DNA of 64,000 nucleotides from Rhabditoides inermis (Eukaryota; Nematoda; Chromadorea; Rhabditida; Rhabditidae), in assembly GCA_963966185.1 (NCBI GenBank), contig CAWZYM010000057.1, positions 62,001 to 126,000 on the forward strand. Direction: 5' to 3'. Both the position numbers and the translations under genes were made by a program. The stretch's first letter is position 1; every line of letters begins with the position of its first letter. The notes below the pieces were generated by a model. That model did no database searches, was not told the DNA's origin, and was given only the letters and a program-made list of their open reading frames with translations. Below are positions 26,601-38,105 of this stretch, piece after piece.

Positions 26601-27214
26601 GTATACCTGGTGGAACTCTAGGGTGGCCTCGTTCTTGTTGCCGGTGCAGTTGGCGACGTTGGAGAGGGGAATGTCGAAGCAAGGCTTGCTGTCCACCGCA
26701 AACTCGATCGTCTGGCCTACAAAAAATGCATTACAACTGTAAGTAGTGGTAAACAACGTACCGTCGACAGTACAGTTTCCGTAGTTCCATCCCTTGATGG
26801 CGAGTTCGAGTTGCTCCACTTCCTTGTCCCAGTTGCCCTTGGCGAAAGTGTTAATTTTGTCGTAGTCAGACTCCTTGAATCCTCCGATGCGCATCTTAGT
26901 TCCGTTGTCGAGGCCAAACTTGAGACCCGGTCGGTTTCCCAAACGCAGCCACTTCACGTCCTTCAGCGACGACATCGACTCCTGAATATTATGAAATACA
27001 CCAAATCGAACACCCACGACAAACCTGGACGATCTTGCCCGTCTTCTCGTTCTTGAAGAAGATAGTGTCGTGCGCGAGCTTCACGCGACCAGGGTTCTGC
27101 AAGGACAACGGAATTTATATGACAAATACAATCCAACTTAATAATAATGAAACTCACGAGGAGGCCCATGTCCTCATAGTAGATGTCGCTGAACTCGAGA
27201 AACGCGTCTGTCAT
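23376..27214 (-). CDS. SSRP1: FACT complex subunit SSRP1
   Basis: Histone chaperone subunit that, with Spt16, loosens nucleosomes during transcription and replication. All 21 exons resolve on the minus strand: 27158-27214, 27025-27096, 26762-26981, 26607-26716, 26359-26537, 26169-26304, 25991-26094, 25872-25935, 25740-25804, 25506-25623, 25333-25436, 25200-25269, 24895-25024, 24747-24829, 24559-24684, 24494-24514, 24326-24424, 24206-24276, 23908-24135, 23690-23786, 23376-23405. They sum to 727 residues (human 709). Seen in order: N-terminal POB3/SSRP1 domain ([19 protein letters not shown]), tandem PH-like core ([28 protein letters not shown]), acidic Asp/Glu-Ser stretch, basic Lys-Arg stretch, HMG box ([19 protein letters not shown] to [11 protein letters not shown]), then Ser/Asp tail ending SGSGDSDSE. 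Exon 16 is a 21-nt microexon. Introns are mostly 40-100 nt. Confidence 0.98.
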
Positions 27215-28072
27215 TGTGGATGATGGAGTGAGAATCGCCGGACAGACAGCAGTTGACTCTGCAACACATTAAGATAAATGTATATATAGTATTATAACAC
27301 CATATAACAAACGAAATACACGCAATACATTCACACATTCTAAAATACGAATGACGACGACCAACGAATGGAATTGAAACGCGGCACGGCGCGAAAATTT
27401 CGCGCGCGCGTTGCTACACAGGAGCGGTCGTCAATGCAGGATGAAAGCGAAGAATGTGCGAATGAAAAAGATTCACATCCAATGCTTGAGATATTAAGAA
27501 AATATACGATATTTGATGTGGCAACGGTATGAATCTAGTTAATGATGCGCATCTGTCAATAAGTTGTTTTGTAACATTGCACTACTTTTTTGTTCTGTTC
27601 AGAAATGAAACCGCTCAGATGAGCGGGGCGCAGGCCAACCAAAAGTCGTCCGCGGTCCTCAAGCCTTAGGGCTTCTTCCCGCTCGCACCCCTCTCCTTTC
27701 CCGTTCATCGCGGTTGGAGAGTCTCCAAATTCAAGGAGATGGCGAAATACATACTACAGAAATGATCCTGTGAAGTATGATCTCGCCAAAGCAAACTTAG
27801 CCATCGCTCATAGAGGCCAGAAAAGAGCAACTCGCGCCGGGTTTACACAGTTTTCTCGCCACAGTCGCAGTAAGAGAGAGCGCAGAGCAATGAGCGCGGG
27901 TGTGTCTTCAGTTTTCCCAACTTGAGACAATCATAAGGCAACTAATCGAAACTGATCTGATGATAGAAACAATAGTCATCTGCTATGTGATAATGTATTG
28001 CAATGCTGTGTCCCGCCTCTCACCCCCTCTCTTCTCCCCCTATCTGGCCCCGCCCCTCCCCATCTTTCGACC
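27215..28072. promoter_or_regulatory. Shared upstream region of divergent SSRP1 and GalNAc-transferase genes
   Basis: 858 bp between two start codons that point away from each other, so it should hold both promoters. Composition is mixed, with a run of alternating GC (GCGCGCGCG) at 27401-27409 and a GC-richer part near 27620-27720. No TATA-like element stands out, and no coding or RNA gene is recognised. Confidence 0.5.
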
Positions 28073-28823
28073 ATGTCCCGTCGGAGGGGCCTGTTGCTCC
28101 TCTCCATAATCATATGGTTCGCCATATCCCTATACATATTCTCTGGCATTCCCACCACACAAGTCGCCACCAGTCCCCGCTCCCCGCACCATAAGCTAGG
28201 AGATGGTGGGAAGCGGCCGGAGGACCCGGACCACCCCCTCGATGAGTCGATAGTGATGGAACAAATAGACCATCGGCTGGAGAAGGCGGTGGGAGCGATG
28301 CCTCCTTCGAACTCAGTCGTCCTTCCCGAAATCGACCTGGATGTTCTGGCGATAGTGAACGGAGAGCAGGAGAAGGTGCGTGTGGTGTCTAGTCTATGCT
28401 ATTGTTACCTCTCCTTCCCTCCTCCAACTAGTTCTGCGCTATCTGGTGCGTATATCTGCTGACCTCTCACTATCGATCGTCCCCATCCAAAAACAGCTGA
28501 TCGTATGAGCGTGAGGGTATCGCTTTTTCCTATCCTTCCTCTCACTGCGGCAACAGATGTTCTTTTCTCGATGTTTCTCCAACACTCCTTTGATCACACT
28601 TTCTCTTCACCAATTACCATTCCCATCAACACAGAGACATACTTAACCGTTAGTTATTTTTGCAAGGAGTTGTTACCAGTAATAAACACACTACATACTC
28701 TCTTATTATGAAACATAGTGAGTGCGGGTAAAAAAATCGATAGATGAGCGAATCCACCTTCTTCAATTGGATTACAAGGTCACCGCACTATTCACTAGGC
28801 GAGAAAACCGCCGCGGGTCAGAG

Positions 28824-28867
<44 letters not shown>

Positions 28868-29577
28868 TCTCTCTTCTCTTGTTTGAATGTGCTAGATCTC
28901 ATTGATCTCTCTAATGTAACGCGATCCAGTGCAGTGTTTGGTACTCCGATGGAAACTGGTCACTCCTCGCTCTTCTCTCCCTCCTCTCTCTCCCTCCTCT
29001 CTCTCCCTCCTCTCTTCTCTCTCCCTCCTCTCTCCCTCCTCTCTCGCCCTCCTCTCTCTCTCTCTCCTCTCTCTCCCTCCTCTCTCTCCCTCCTCTCTCC
29101 CTCCTCTCTTCTCTCTCCCTCCTCTCTCCCTCCTCTCTCGCCCTCCTCTCTCTCCCTCCTCTCTCTCCCTCCTCTCTCTCCTCTCTCCCTCCTCTCTCTC
29201 CCTCCTCTCTTCCTCCTCTCTCCCCCCCCCGAGGGCTTTTGCCCGGCGTGAACTCTCCCTTGTGTTTGCATTCCAATCGAGTGTCTTCTAATCCTATCAC
29301 CAGTGGGAGAAGAAGAGTCTTTGTCACTTTGAATACATTACACAAACTAACAGCAACATGTCTAAAGAAAGCAAAATGAAAACATGTGCGCACTTCACAC
29401 GCATTGAAACAAATCAGAAAAATTTATATTTCAGGCAGCGAAGGAAGTGGAGTTCGAAAAGTATCAGTTCAACGGTTGGCTGAGTGATCGGATCGGAGAG
29501 AGAAGGAAGATCCCCGATTCCAGAAATGCACAGTCAGTTCCTCACACTCTCTCCCCCCTCCCCCCCCCCCCTCTCTC

Positions 29578-29629
<52 letters not shown>

Positions 29630-29632
29630 CCT

Positions 29633-29664
<32 letters not shown>

Positions 29665-29793
29665 ATTCCTATCACTTCTATTCTCAATGCAGTGTTTTCT
29701 TATGGTAATGTGGATGTGTGGTGAATTCTGTTTGACCATCACTGTATAAGTGTTTCGGTCGTTTGCGCAGCCCCGATTCGAGATCTCTGCGCT

Positions 29794-29825
<32 letters not shown>

Positions 29826-31963
29826 TCACTCTCTCTCTCTCACACTCTCTCACTCTCTCTCACTCTCTCTCTCTCTCTCTCACTCCTCTCTCCGTCTTTT
29901 CTCTGTCCTCACAAAACCTCTCGAACAAACTGACACACGGTTTTATCGCTAACATATCGAATACGCCTTTTTCAAAGAAATAGTACTCTGATCTGCAGCA
30001 AGAATGCAACTCGAGACGACATAAATACAACTTTACAACTCGTTATACAGAAACGAACTAAATATTTCATATGTCCGGATTCGTTCGCGAACACATCTGG
30101 TCTGCCGAAAACGAGTATCGTCGTATGTTATTTCAATGAGTCGCCCTCGGTTCTCATTCGGTGAGCTACTACTCATTATTGATTGATTTTCATTGATTTC
30201 TAGAATGATCAATTCCATCTTCGACCGAACGCCGATCGAACTGATTCAGGAGATTATACTAATAGATGACAGCAGCGAGATGCGTGAGTCCCCCTCCTCC
30301 CCCCCATTCTCTCTCTCCCCCCCCTCTCTCTACCCTCCCTTTCTTTCAGCCGAGGCGACAGCAGCAGCTAAAATCTACCAAAAGACTCATCCTCTGTGGG
30401 GAATGGTCAAGTTCATGAAAACAGAGAAGAACGAGGGGCTGATAAGGTAAATGAATCATATCGAACGAACATAATCATCTACAAATTCGTGTGCCTTGAA
30501 ACTTGAATGTAACTTATGTCAATCAATATTTCAATATCAATCAATAATCTAATCGATCAGGGCGAAGACGTTCGGTGCGCGTGTGTCTCGGGGAGAAGTG
30601 TTGGTGTTCCTGGACAGTCACTGTGAAGTGAACGAGCACTGGCTGGAACCCCTTCTAGAGAGAATACGCACAGACAACAAGAGGTTTCCTATCGTTCGCC
30701 AGGTGGTCCACTTGTTGACCGAGTTGCTTACAGGGTAGTTTGTCCCATCATTGATATCATCGATTCGGACACCATGAAATACGTGGAATCGCCTGTGTGC
30801 AAGGGTGGATTCGACTGGTCACTCACCTTCAAGGTAAATATATTGATTATACACACTTATGATTTTAAAGTACATCACGTAATCATGCAAAATATAATAA
30901 TGATACCGTTTTAGTGGGACTACCCTCCTCGCTCCTACTTCCAAGACGCTGACAACTTGATCAGACCCCTGCAGTCTGCGACGATGGCTGGCGGACTGTT
31001 CGCGATCGACAGGCTCGTACACCTGTCCACCTGCTTATTCACCCTTTCCACCATTCAGATCCTACTTCTTCCATCTGGGAGGATACGACGAAGGAATGGA
31101 CATCTGGGGAGCTGAAAACGTGGAAATATCGTTCAGGGTGAGTATCTCTCTGTCGCTGTTCCCTTCCCCCTCTCTCTCAGCCCCTCTTTTCTAGATCTGG
31201 ATGTGTGGAGGTTCGTTGGAGATCGTTCCGTGTTCCCGCGTCGGTCACATCTTTCGCCGAAGGAGGCCGTACGGTGAGTGTGTCCCTCTCTCTCCCCCTC
31301 CCTCCTCTCTCTCCCTGTACCTCCTTCTCCCTCCAGGTCTCTCACAGGACACAATGGGCAAGAACAGTGTCCGAGCCGCCCGCGTATGGCTCGACCAATA
31401 CCTCGTGCGTTGTTTGTTCAGTTGTTTACAAGTTTATTCGTCTTTTTACTTGTTCACATGCACCGTTTTCAGCCCAAATTCTTCGCCGCACGCCCGCATC
31501 TCAAGGCACTCACCGACTTTGGAGATATCACAAAGATGCTCGAGCTGCGGAAGGTGAGTAAACAAGTAAACAACGCAAGTAAACGAATGGCGTTCAGAAC
31601 CTGGAGTGCAAGTCGTTTGACTGGTTCCTGCACCACATCTACCCAGAGCTCCTCCCCGGAAACCAACCGGAGAAGTTCAAGGCAGTGTCAGAAGGAAGAA
31701 AGTGTCATGTGAGTGGAAGGAGGAAGAGTTTAGGCAATCATGCCCTTATTATAATTCTCAGTTACAGTCAGCAGTAAAAAGTATCAATATGTCTGTCATC
31801 GGACAGTTTACTCAGACTTTAGCATATACTTTGCTGACCCCAGATGCGACTTGCCAACTCTACGTACTGTCTGTCTGCTGAGGAAACTGGAGGACACATA
31901 GCAAGGGGGAACAAGGTCGAGCTACGCCCGTGCAAGGCAGATGATAGAATGCAGGTAGATTAT

Positions 31964-32017
<54 letters not shown>

Positions 32018-32322
32018 CTCTCTTCTCGTAGACGTGGCGCCGTGCCCCCAACATGGAGCTCCGTCCGATGGGCTCCGCTCGTCTGTGTATGGATGCCCTC
32101 AAGGGAGTCAACCTACTCAAGTGCCACAACCAAGGCGCCCACCAGAGCTGGCAGTGGACGGTGAGGGCGGGGCCAAAGGGCGGGGCTTGAGCAATCTCCT
32201 TGCAGGCTGAGGGAAAGCTGTTCAACCCAGCCATCTCCAAGTGTATGCGAGTGGACTCGCAGCTTCTGGCGACTGCACGAATGGACTACTGTGCCCTCGG
32301 ATCCACTTTCGTACTCGAGTAG
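28073..32322 (+). CDS. Polypeptide N-acetylgalactosaminyltransferase (GT27)
   Basis: Golgi type II membrane enzyme that starts mucin-type O-glycans by moving GalNAc from UDP-GalNAc to Ser/Thr. Sixteen exons join in phase to 611 residues: 28073-28375, 29435-29532, 29999-30160, 30204-30283, 30350-30446, 30561-30683, 30734-30833, 30915-31012, 31059-31137, 31195-31273, 31337-31404, 31473-31553, 31598-31708, 31844-31954, 32032-32160, 32206-32322. The anchor is [19 protein letters not shown]. Catalytic half: [30 protein letters not shown], metal site [15 protein letters not shown], then [20 protein letters not shown] and [21 protein letters not shown] ricin-type lectin domain follows ([33 protein letters not shown]). 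The intron after 31012 is GC-AG. The usual Cys just before the catalytic fold is not obvious, so the start of exon 3 is less certain. Confidence 0.96.
28969..29229. repeat. CTCTCTCCCTCCTCTCTC-type low-complexity tract in GALNT intron 1
   Basis: Imperfect repeats of CTCTCTCCCTC over about 260 bp. Pure (CT)n runs lie nearby at 28827-28863 and, in later introns, at 29572-29668, 29795-29883 and 31966-32014. Both strands read open across them, but as simple Ser-Leu or Arg-Glu repeats. Confidence 0.9.
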
Positions 32323-32422
32323 GCGGAGCCTAGAGGGGCGGAGCCGAATGATACATACACGCGGGTGCCACATTGTCTTCCTTTTACTCAGACAAAACTG
32401 TGATACATTTTATCTGTTAACA

Positions 32423-32428
32423 AATAAA
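32423..32428 (+). terminator. Polyadenylation signal candidate for the GalNAc-transferase gene
   Basis: AATAAA about 100 nt after the stop codon, followed by T-rich sequence. It marks the transition to the AT-rich block that starts near 32400. Confidence 0.5.
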
Positions 32429-32612
32429 TAATTATACAAAATATGAGAATTTATTTATTAAGCAACAATGATAAATAAAAATTATTCAATCAAACGTTTG
32501 ATTGCTACATGAAATGAGATATGGTTCACGTGAGCTTGTACATTATAAACCACTCTCAGCACACATCGGATGCAATAAATTCTTATCGTAATCGTATCAC
32601 TATATTAATCTA

Positions 32613-33263
32613 TATTAACTATACTATATCGAACTTTGTTTCAAAAACAGTAAGCAAGAATATCTGTGTACGTCTTACAAACATGTTTTTTATTCAAATA
32701 ACAGTCATGATTGCAAATATAATTATTACGATAAAAACTATATAAAATTTCTCACAGATTATGTACTTGAAAACAGTTTTGCGAAGTATGGTAGTAACAT
32801 ATTCAAACAAATTTCTGGAATTCCCCAAGGTAATAACGCTTCACCTATGATAGCTGATCTAACTCTCAGTTTTATGGAATTTAAATTTTGTAAACAAAAT
32901 ATTGAATACCTTAATCGTAAAAAGATGAATTGTTTCCGATATATGGACGATATTCTAGTCATTTGCCGAGAAAATGATGTGATTCAAAAAATAAAACACG
33001 ACAATAGTAATATATCTTTGAACGTATCATATAACTGTTTACATGGAGAGTTAGTTAGAATATTCCGTTGCTGTTCGAAATATGAAGATTTCAAAATACG
33101 ATGCAAACAGCTATTTGAAACGTATATCAAAAATGGACACTCGAATAATACCGTGAAAGTACGCATAGCAACCTCTATACTTTCGAATAGTGTGTTAAAA
33201 TGTAAATACAATATGCTTTCAAAACGTGATTTCTCAAAATTTTGCGAAGAAGTGTTTGAGTAA
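32613..33263 (+). pseudogene. Reverse transcriptase palm fragment in an AT-rich block, family unclear
   Basis: One frame stays open from a stop at about 32612 to TAA at 33261-33263, roughly 215 codons. It contains GIPQGNNASPMIADLTLSFM (RT motif 4 region) and NCFRYMDDILVI (catalytic YMDD, motif 5), then a basic thumb-like part. No start codon, fingers domain or endonuclease precedes it, so it is 5'-truncated. The motif pattern differs from both LINE families here, which have YADD and GVPQGSV. The block is much richer in A+T than its surroundings. It could derive from an unusual retroelement or from a DNA-virus-like or selfish element. It abuts the GalNAc-transferase 3' end. Confidence 0.72.
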
Positions 33264-33331
33264 CAATTCCGATCTACACTAGGGATCTACCCATCGCACT
33301 CTCTCTCGCTCTCTCGACTGTATCACCCGTT

Positions 33332-33498
33332 AGGCCCCATTATACTTTCACGCTGACGCTGACGCGACGCTGACCCTCCCGTGCAAAAGATGCAACTATT
33401 GATTTCGTTGACGCAGCGTGATCAAAATCGATAGGTGCATCTTTTGCACAGGAGGGTCAGCGTCGCGTCAGCGTCAGCGTGAAAGTATAATGGGGCCT
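33332..33498. mobile_element. Snap-back MITE with 62-bp inverted ends and 3-bp target duplication
   Basis: A 167-bp element starting AGGCCCCATTATACTTTCAC and ending with the reverse complement. The arms are about 62 bp with one mismatch and surround a 40-bp loop. GTT flanks both sides (33329-33331 and 33499-33501). No coding capacity. Three-base duplications occur in Harbinger-type DNA transposons, but the family cannot be fixed from this copy. Confidence 0.9.
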
Positions 33499-34339
33499 GT
33501 TCTCGAATGATCTGCGCGCACGTCTTATCAACACCGCGCGCACTTGCCTCTTCCATTCTAGCGTGTGCACTGATCGCAGTCAGCCGCTACCTCTCTGCCT
33601 TCAAAAGTTGTTTCCGTCACCCCCATTCCTGAACATTTATTTACCAATGTCGAAACCTTTTGTTGTACATTATTCCCCCAACCCCGAAAACTATTTACGA
33701 ATATTTTTCCATCAACTTCATCTCTGATGAGACTCCGGGTTGATGGAAGGCTCAAGTGGTAAGATGCTAGGAGTCGAAACCACTTGATCCAATTCGCGTT
33801 TTCTTTGTGATTACTCTATTGCGTGTTATTGATTGTTATTGGTGTTAAGCCACGCCCAGGCTCCCTGATCGCATTAAAGCCGGACAGAGAGACTGGTAGG
33901 GGAGCCGACTGCTTGGCATGATATCTCGCTAGCAGATAAACGTGTTCATTAATCGTGTATTGGATTATTAAGGATGGGAACTGTCGGTATAAAATCCCCC
34001 GGCAGCGGTTAAGTCACCATCGGCTTCTGTGACCTAACCGAGGCACGGCCCGGCGCGCGTTCACTGATTTGAGTGATAGACATTTATCTCGGAATGAAAT
34101 AATGTGGGCGAAATGGAAACAATCGAAAATGACATAATTGAGCAATATGCGGAAATATTTGATACAATTACACCGGGAGAGCGAAAATAAACGAATCAAT
34201 AGAGACACCGATAGAATATGAGTGAAATACCGCGCCGCATAGAGAGAATAATCTTCACCGGTTTCAAGGACATGACATGACAGGACAGGACAATGTGGAC
34301 AAGGACGGTGAATGTTGACAGGACAGAAACAAGTGTTGG
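33499..34339. other. Spacer before the first LINE
   Basis: 840 bp without a supportable frame. It includes a stretch of repeated GACAGGACA (34272-34325) that may be the 3' UTR of the minus-strand LINE starting at 34340. Confidence 0.45.
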
Positions 34340-35815
34340 TTATGACATATGATTAATACTATTTAAGTCGAACATACCCAAGGCGGTTTTGAAAGCGGAA
34401 AGTGATGAGCACCCCACTACCGTATCGGGGAGCTCATTCCAAACCCGCACCACTCTTACCGCGAAACTACCGTATACCCGCGAGTTGGAGACGGTCAGCT
34501 TCCTCAGCTGACGCCGATTCGGTCGCCTCCCGCTCTGGCGAGATGGTGGAAGCAGCTGGAGAATACCACTCAGCTCATCAGATTCCATGCCTGCCAGTAT
34601 CCTATAACAGAATATAAGATCAAGTTCAATGCGGCGATACTCGAGAGACTGCATTCCGAGGATCGCGAGTCTCTCTTCGTATGCCATATCAAATGCGGGG
34701 TAACCTAGCTTGAGGAGAGAGAACCTACTGAACCTGTGTAGCACATCCTCGATCTGTGCGATGTCACCCTTCTGTGAAGGGGACCACACGACCGAGGCAT
34801 ACTCTAGAATAGGAAGACAATAAGAGTTAAACAAAGTGCGATAAGTGGATAGCGAGGGAAATGAACACGCGGCCGTGATTAGATATGAGATGCGATTTGC
34901 CTTCTTAACAATCTTAGAAATATGGGCACGAGGAGAGAGGTCAGGGCTAATTTCTACACCAAGATCGCTTACCGAATCAGTTACCCTCTGGAGTTCTACA
35001 CCTGAAAGAAGGAGAGGACAATCATGGCGCATTTTGATCTGTAGATGCCGGCTCTTAGCTGAGGAGACCGACATTTGCCAGGTTTCTGACCAGCGGTCGA
35101 TCTCCCCAACGTCCTGACCCAGCACCCAGAAATCAATCATAGGATCAACAATTGAACGACTGACTTTGAGGTCATCTGCATACATAAGTGCGTCAGACTC
35201 CAAGTTGTCAGTAATGTCATTGATGAAAATGAGAAAGAGAGGGGGACCAAGTACGCTACCTTGAGGCACACCAGAGGGACAGGAGAGAGATGAGGAGACA
35301 GAGTTACCGTTCTTGACGACGAAGGTGCGCGAAGAGAGATAGGAGGAAAACCAAGCAATCAGGTTGCTGCAGATACCGTATGCCTTGAGCTTATGCAAAA
35401 GTAGTGGGTGGGAAACTGAATCGAATGCCTTGGCAAAATCGATGTAGACTGCATCAACCTGATTACCATTGGAAATAGAGTCACACCAGAGGGAGATAAA
35501 GGGATAGTTGGGATGTAGTAGAGTGTTTAGGGAGAAACCCAAATTGGCGGCTACAGAAGAGAGATTGGGAGAGAAGATGGGAGAGCAACTTATCTTTGAT
35601 GCAGTATTCCATGAGCTTGCAGAAACCGGACACGAGCGAGATGGGGCGGTAGTTGGAGGCGAGCTTGGCGTCCCCCTTCTTGTGGATGGGGTTTACCACG
35701 GCCTCCCGCCACGCGCTAGGAACGGATTCAGTTATAAGAGACAGATTAAAGAGTTTAACTAGTACTGGAGCGATCGATGGTTCAATGCGTTTTATAAAAA
35801 AATGTCGGGATACCC
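34340..35815 (-). pseudogene. LINE-1st ORF2, reverse transcriptase part
   Basis: Reads PSAWREAVVNPIHKKGDAK, NYRPISLVSGFCKLMEYC, FGFLPKHST, then after a frameshift VDAVYIDFAKAFDSVSHPLL, SGVPQGSVLGPPLFLIFIND, ALMYADDLKVS and the C-terminal region WNELPDTVV. The catalytic YADD is intact. A single-base change in a T7 run separates it from the endonuclease frame, and a second shift at about 35.5 kb lies between the fingers and the palm. Otherwise uninterrupted, so the copy is young. Confidence 0.9.
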
Positions 35816-37095
35816 TCGGGGGTGGATGCTAAAGTGGATTTTAGGTTTTTGAATGCGCTTAAAACATCAGTGAGTGAGAGAAGGAATGGTGGCATGGGTG
35901 TGTTTGTACGCGCGGGAAAAGGTGGGGGATTGATTGAGGCGGTTGGGGGTGAATATACACTTGCAAAGTAGGTCGCAAACGTGTTGGCAATGGTGGAAGG
36001 GTCAGACGAAATATCACCATTGTCGCATTTTAGAGCAGACACATCCCTCGAGTTTCCCTTCATCCTTCTACCGAAATAACCATAGAAGCGCTTACTATCA
36101 CCAGAACCAATCACTTTCCTTTCTTTCCACCTAGCATGTCCGCTGCACGCCTTGGAGTACGCGCGGTGGGCATGGACGAAGGCGGCGAAGGCCTCCTCCG
36201 AGTCGCCTCGCCTCTCCCACGCCGCGTCTGCCCTCCGGCGAGCCCTCTCGACGTGGGCGGGAACATGCTGGGTCTGAGAGGAGGTCACTGGAACAAATCG
36301 ATCAATGCAGCGAGTCAGTATAGAAATGAGGTTACTGTAAGACTGCTCAATACTACCGTTGCTAAATGTGAACGTTTGATTGGAAATAAACGAGTTAATG
36401 TTGTGATAGTTAGCCTTTGAGAAACACAGGGATGGGGAGTTAGTTCGTAGGGGAAGAGCGGCTGCCGGAAGGAAGATGGACACAGAATTGTGGTCGCTGG
36501 TAAGACCGAGCGGCCTTCCCACGCGGGTGCATACATTGAAACAGGACAAGACAACGTCGAGAATATGTGCGCCGCGAGTCGGTTCGCGGACTCTATTCAA
36601 CATGGAGGTGCAGTTAGATAACATAGACAGTGGGCCGGGCGGGATGTGACCAGGTGGGAGGATCCTGTAGTTGAGGTCTCCTACGACAAGCGAGCTGGAA
36701 GGCATTGGGATGCAGGTTAACAAGTAGTCAAAGAATGCATGTGATAGGGGGACTGACAAGTGTGGAACGCGGTAGCAAACAACCAATCTAAGCGGGCGCG
36801 GCAAACACAAATCAATGGCGAGAATCTCATGAGCGGTAGAAGAACAGTGAAAGGTACTCGGCAGGTCAATCGATACAAAGATAGCAACTCCGCCGCCTAT
36901 GGCATCATTGTCGTTAGAATCCACTCTGTCACATCTATAGCTTCGAAAACGGGAGAGAGGATCGAGCAAAGAATCGGTGATGTTGGATGTTAACCATGTT
37001 TCAGAAAATAGAAAAACGTCATAGGAACCAGAATATAGAAGAGAGTGTAGCATATCTATGTGCTTCTTGAGTGAGCGCGCGTTGGCGTAGTACAA
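35782..37095 (-). CDS. LINE-1st ORF2, apurinic-like endonuclease and linker
   Basis: 437 codons with endonuclease/exonuclease/phosphatase motifs: YYANARSLKKHIDMLHSLL, LFSETWL, IGGGVAIFVS, VVGDLNYRIL and LTSDHNSVSIF (catalytic Asp-His near the end). The linker then leads to STLASTPEGIP, where the frame breaks. It cuts target DNA to prime reverse transcription in intact elements. It overlaps the end of ORF1 closely, as in two-ORF LINEs. Confidence 0.9.
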   Translation of the reverse strand: MYYANARSLKKHIDMLHSLLYSGSYDVFLFSETWLTSNITDSLLDPLSRFRSYRCDRVDSNDNDAIGGGVAIFVSIDLPSTFHCSSTAHEILAIDLCLPRPLRLVVCYRVPHLSVPLSHAFFDYLLTCIPMPSSSLVVGDLNYRILPPGHIPPGPLSMLSNCTSMLNRVREPTRGAHILDVVLSCFNVCTRVGRPLGLTSDHNSVSIFLPAAALPLRTNSPSLCFSKANYHNINSFISNQTFTFSNGSIEQSYSNLISILTRCIDRFVPVTSSQTQHVPAHVERARRRADAAWERRGDSEEAFAAFVHAHRAYSKACSGHARWKERKVIGSGDSKRFYGYFGRRMKGNSRDVSALKCDNGDISSDPSTIANTFATYFASVYSPPTASINPPPFPARTNTPMPPFLLSLTDVLSAFKNLKSTLASTPEGIPTFFYKTH

Positions 37096-37097
37096 TC

Positions 37098-38105
37098 TCA
37101 GGAGGCGGGGGGCACTGGCATCGGCGGAGGGGGGCAGCCTTGACCGCTCGCGTTCGTCCTACTGCTGGGCGGAGAATCCAGGGGCTGGGTCGTGGGGCGC
37201 GCGCGGGATCCCACGGGACGGCAGATCGGAGAAGAAGGGGCACTGGAAATATCAAGAGAAGCGGAGCGCCCGTCCTTAGATACAATAGTTTTACGAGTGT
37301 GTTTGGTTTTTAGAATCACATCCTCGAGTTCAGCTGCCGCTGCCGCCCGCTTTGCCTGCCTCTTCTTGCGCTTCACAGCAGACCTGGAGGCTCCAGGCTG
37401 CTCTGCGACCCTGTTGAGGGCTTCACCCATAGACTCGGCCTCGCTCACCACCTCCATATCCTCCACATTCGATGGCTCATTGCAGGCCTTTGCATCGGCC
37501 GCCGCTTGTGCTGGTGAGAGCTGGGCGATCGTGGGGGGAGGGGGAACGGGGCGCGAGCCGGCCGTGTCCGCGCGGTTGCGAAGACGGGCATTGTGCGCCG
37601 CCAGCGCAGTCTCATCAAGCGAGGAACGCGCGCGGACGCCGGCACGGGATACGGGCGAGTTGGGCTGCGTGCGGAGGTGCTGCTCGAGCATGCGAATGAA
37701 ATACTTCGGGGTGTGGCTATTTGTGAACACGAGCTTCATGTTCCTTGTCCTACCCTGCGCGTTCCCCACCGGAGCCCCCAATCGATAGCAGTCCACAAGC
37801 GGGCCTTCCGCCCCGATCAGATTGAACAAATCGCGAATCAGGGCGAGGTCCGCTTCATGGCGGTGGAATGGGGGAACCGATGGGCCAGCTTCGGGCACAT
37901 TTGAAACAACCAGACAGTGAGTAAACTTTGAATCCACCTGATAAACGATGTTGGAGACGGGGGAGATGGGCAGCGGCTCGACCGGGTCGATCGCCATCAG
38001 CGGACGCGGCGGGCGCGGCACGGGCGGGGGCATCATACACACGGGCGGGGGCACATCAAACCGGGGCGGGCAAGTACACGTCGAACAGCGCGAACACGAC
38101 ATCAC
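37098..38105 (-). CDS. LINE-1st ORF1, nucleic-acid-binding protein
   Basis: 335 codons, rich in Pro, Ala and Arg. The N-terminal C-x2-C-x3-C-x-C cluster (CSRCSTCTC) resembles a metal-binding patch. A central segment (VVSNVPEAG, LIRDLFNLIG, NMKLVFTNSHTPKYFIRML) resembles an RRM-like fold, followed by a basic KRKKRQAKRAAAAA region. The stop is two bases before the ORF2 frame. ORF1 proteins coat the element RNA. The start at 38105 or the next ATG follows the leader by 12 bases. Confidence 0.8.
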   Translation of the reverse strand: MMSCSRCSTCTCPPRFDVPPPVCMMPPPVPRPPRPLMAIDPVEPLPISPVSNIVYQVDSKFTHCLVVSNVPEAGPSVPPFHRHEADLALIRDLFNLIGAEGPLVDCYRLGAPVGNAQGRTRNMKLVFTNSHTPKYFIRMLEQHLRTQPNSPVSRAGVRARSSLDETALAAHNARLRNRADTAGSRPVPPPPTIAQLSPAQAAADAKACNEPSNVEDMEVVSEAESMGEALNRVAEQPGASRSAVKRKKRQAKRAAAAAELEDVILKTKHTRKTIVSKDGRSASLDISSAPSSPICRPVGSRARPTTQPLDSPPSSRTNASGQGCPPPPMPVPPAS

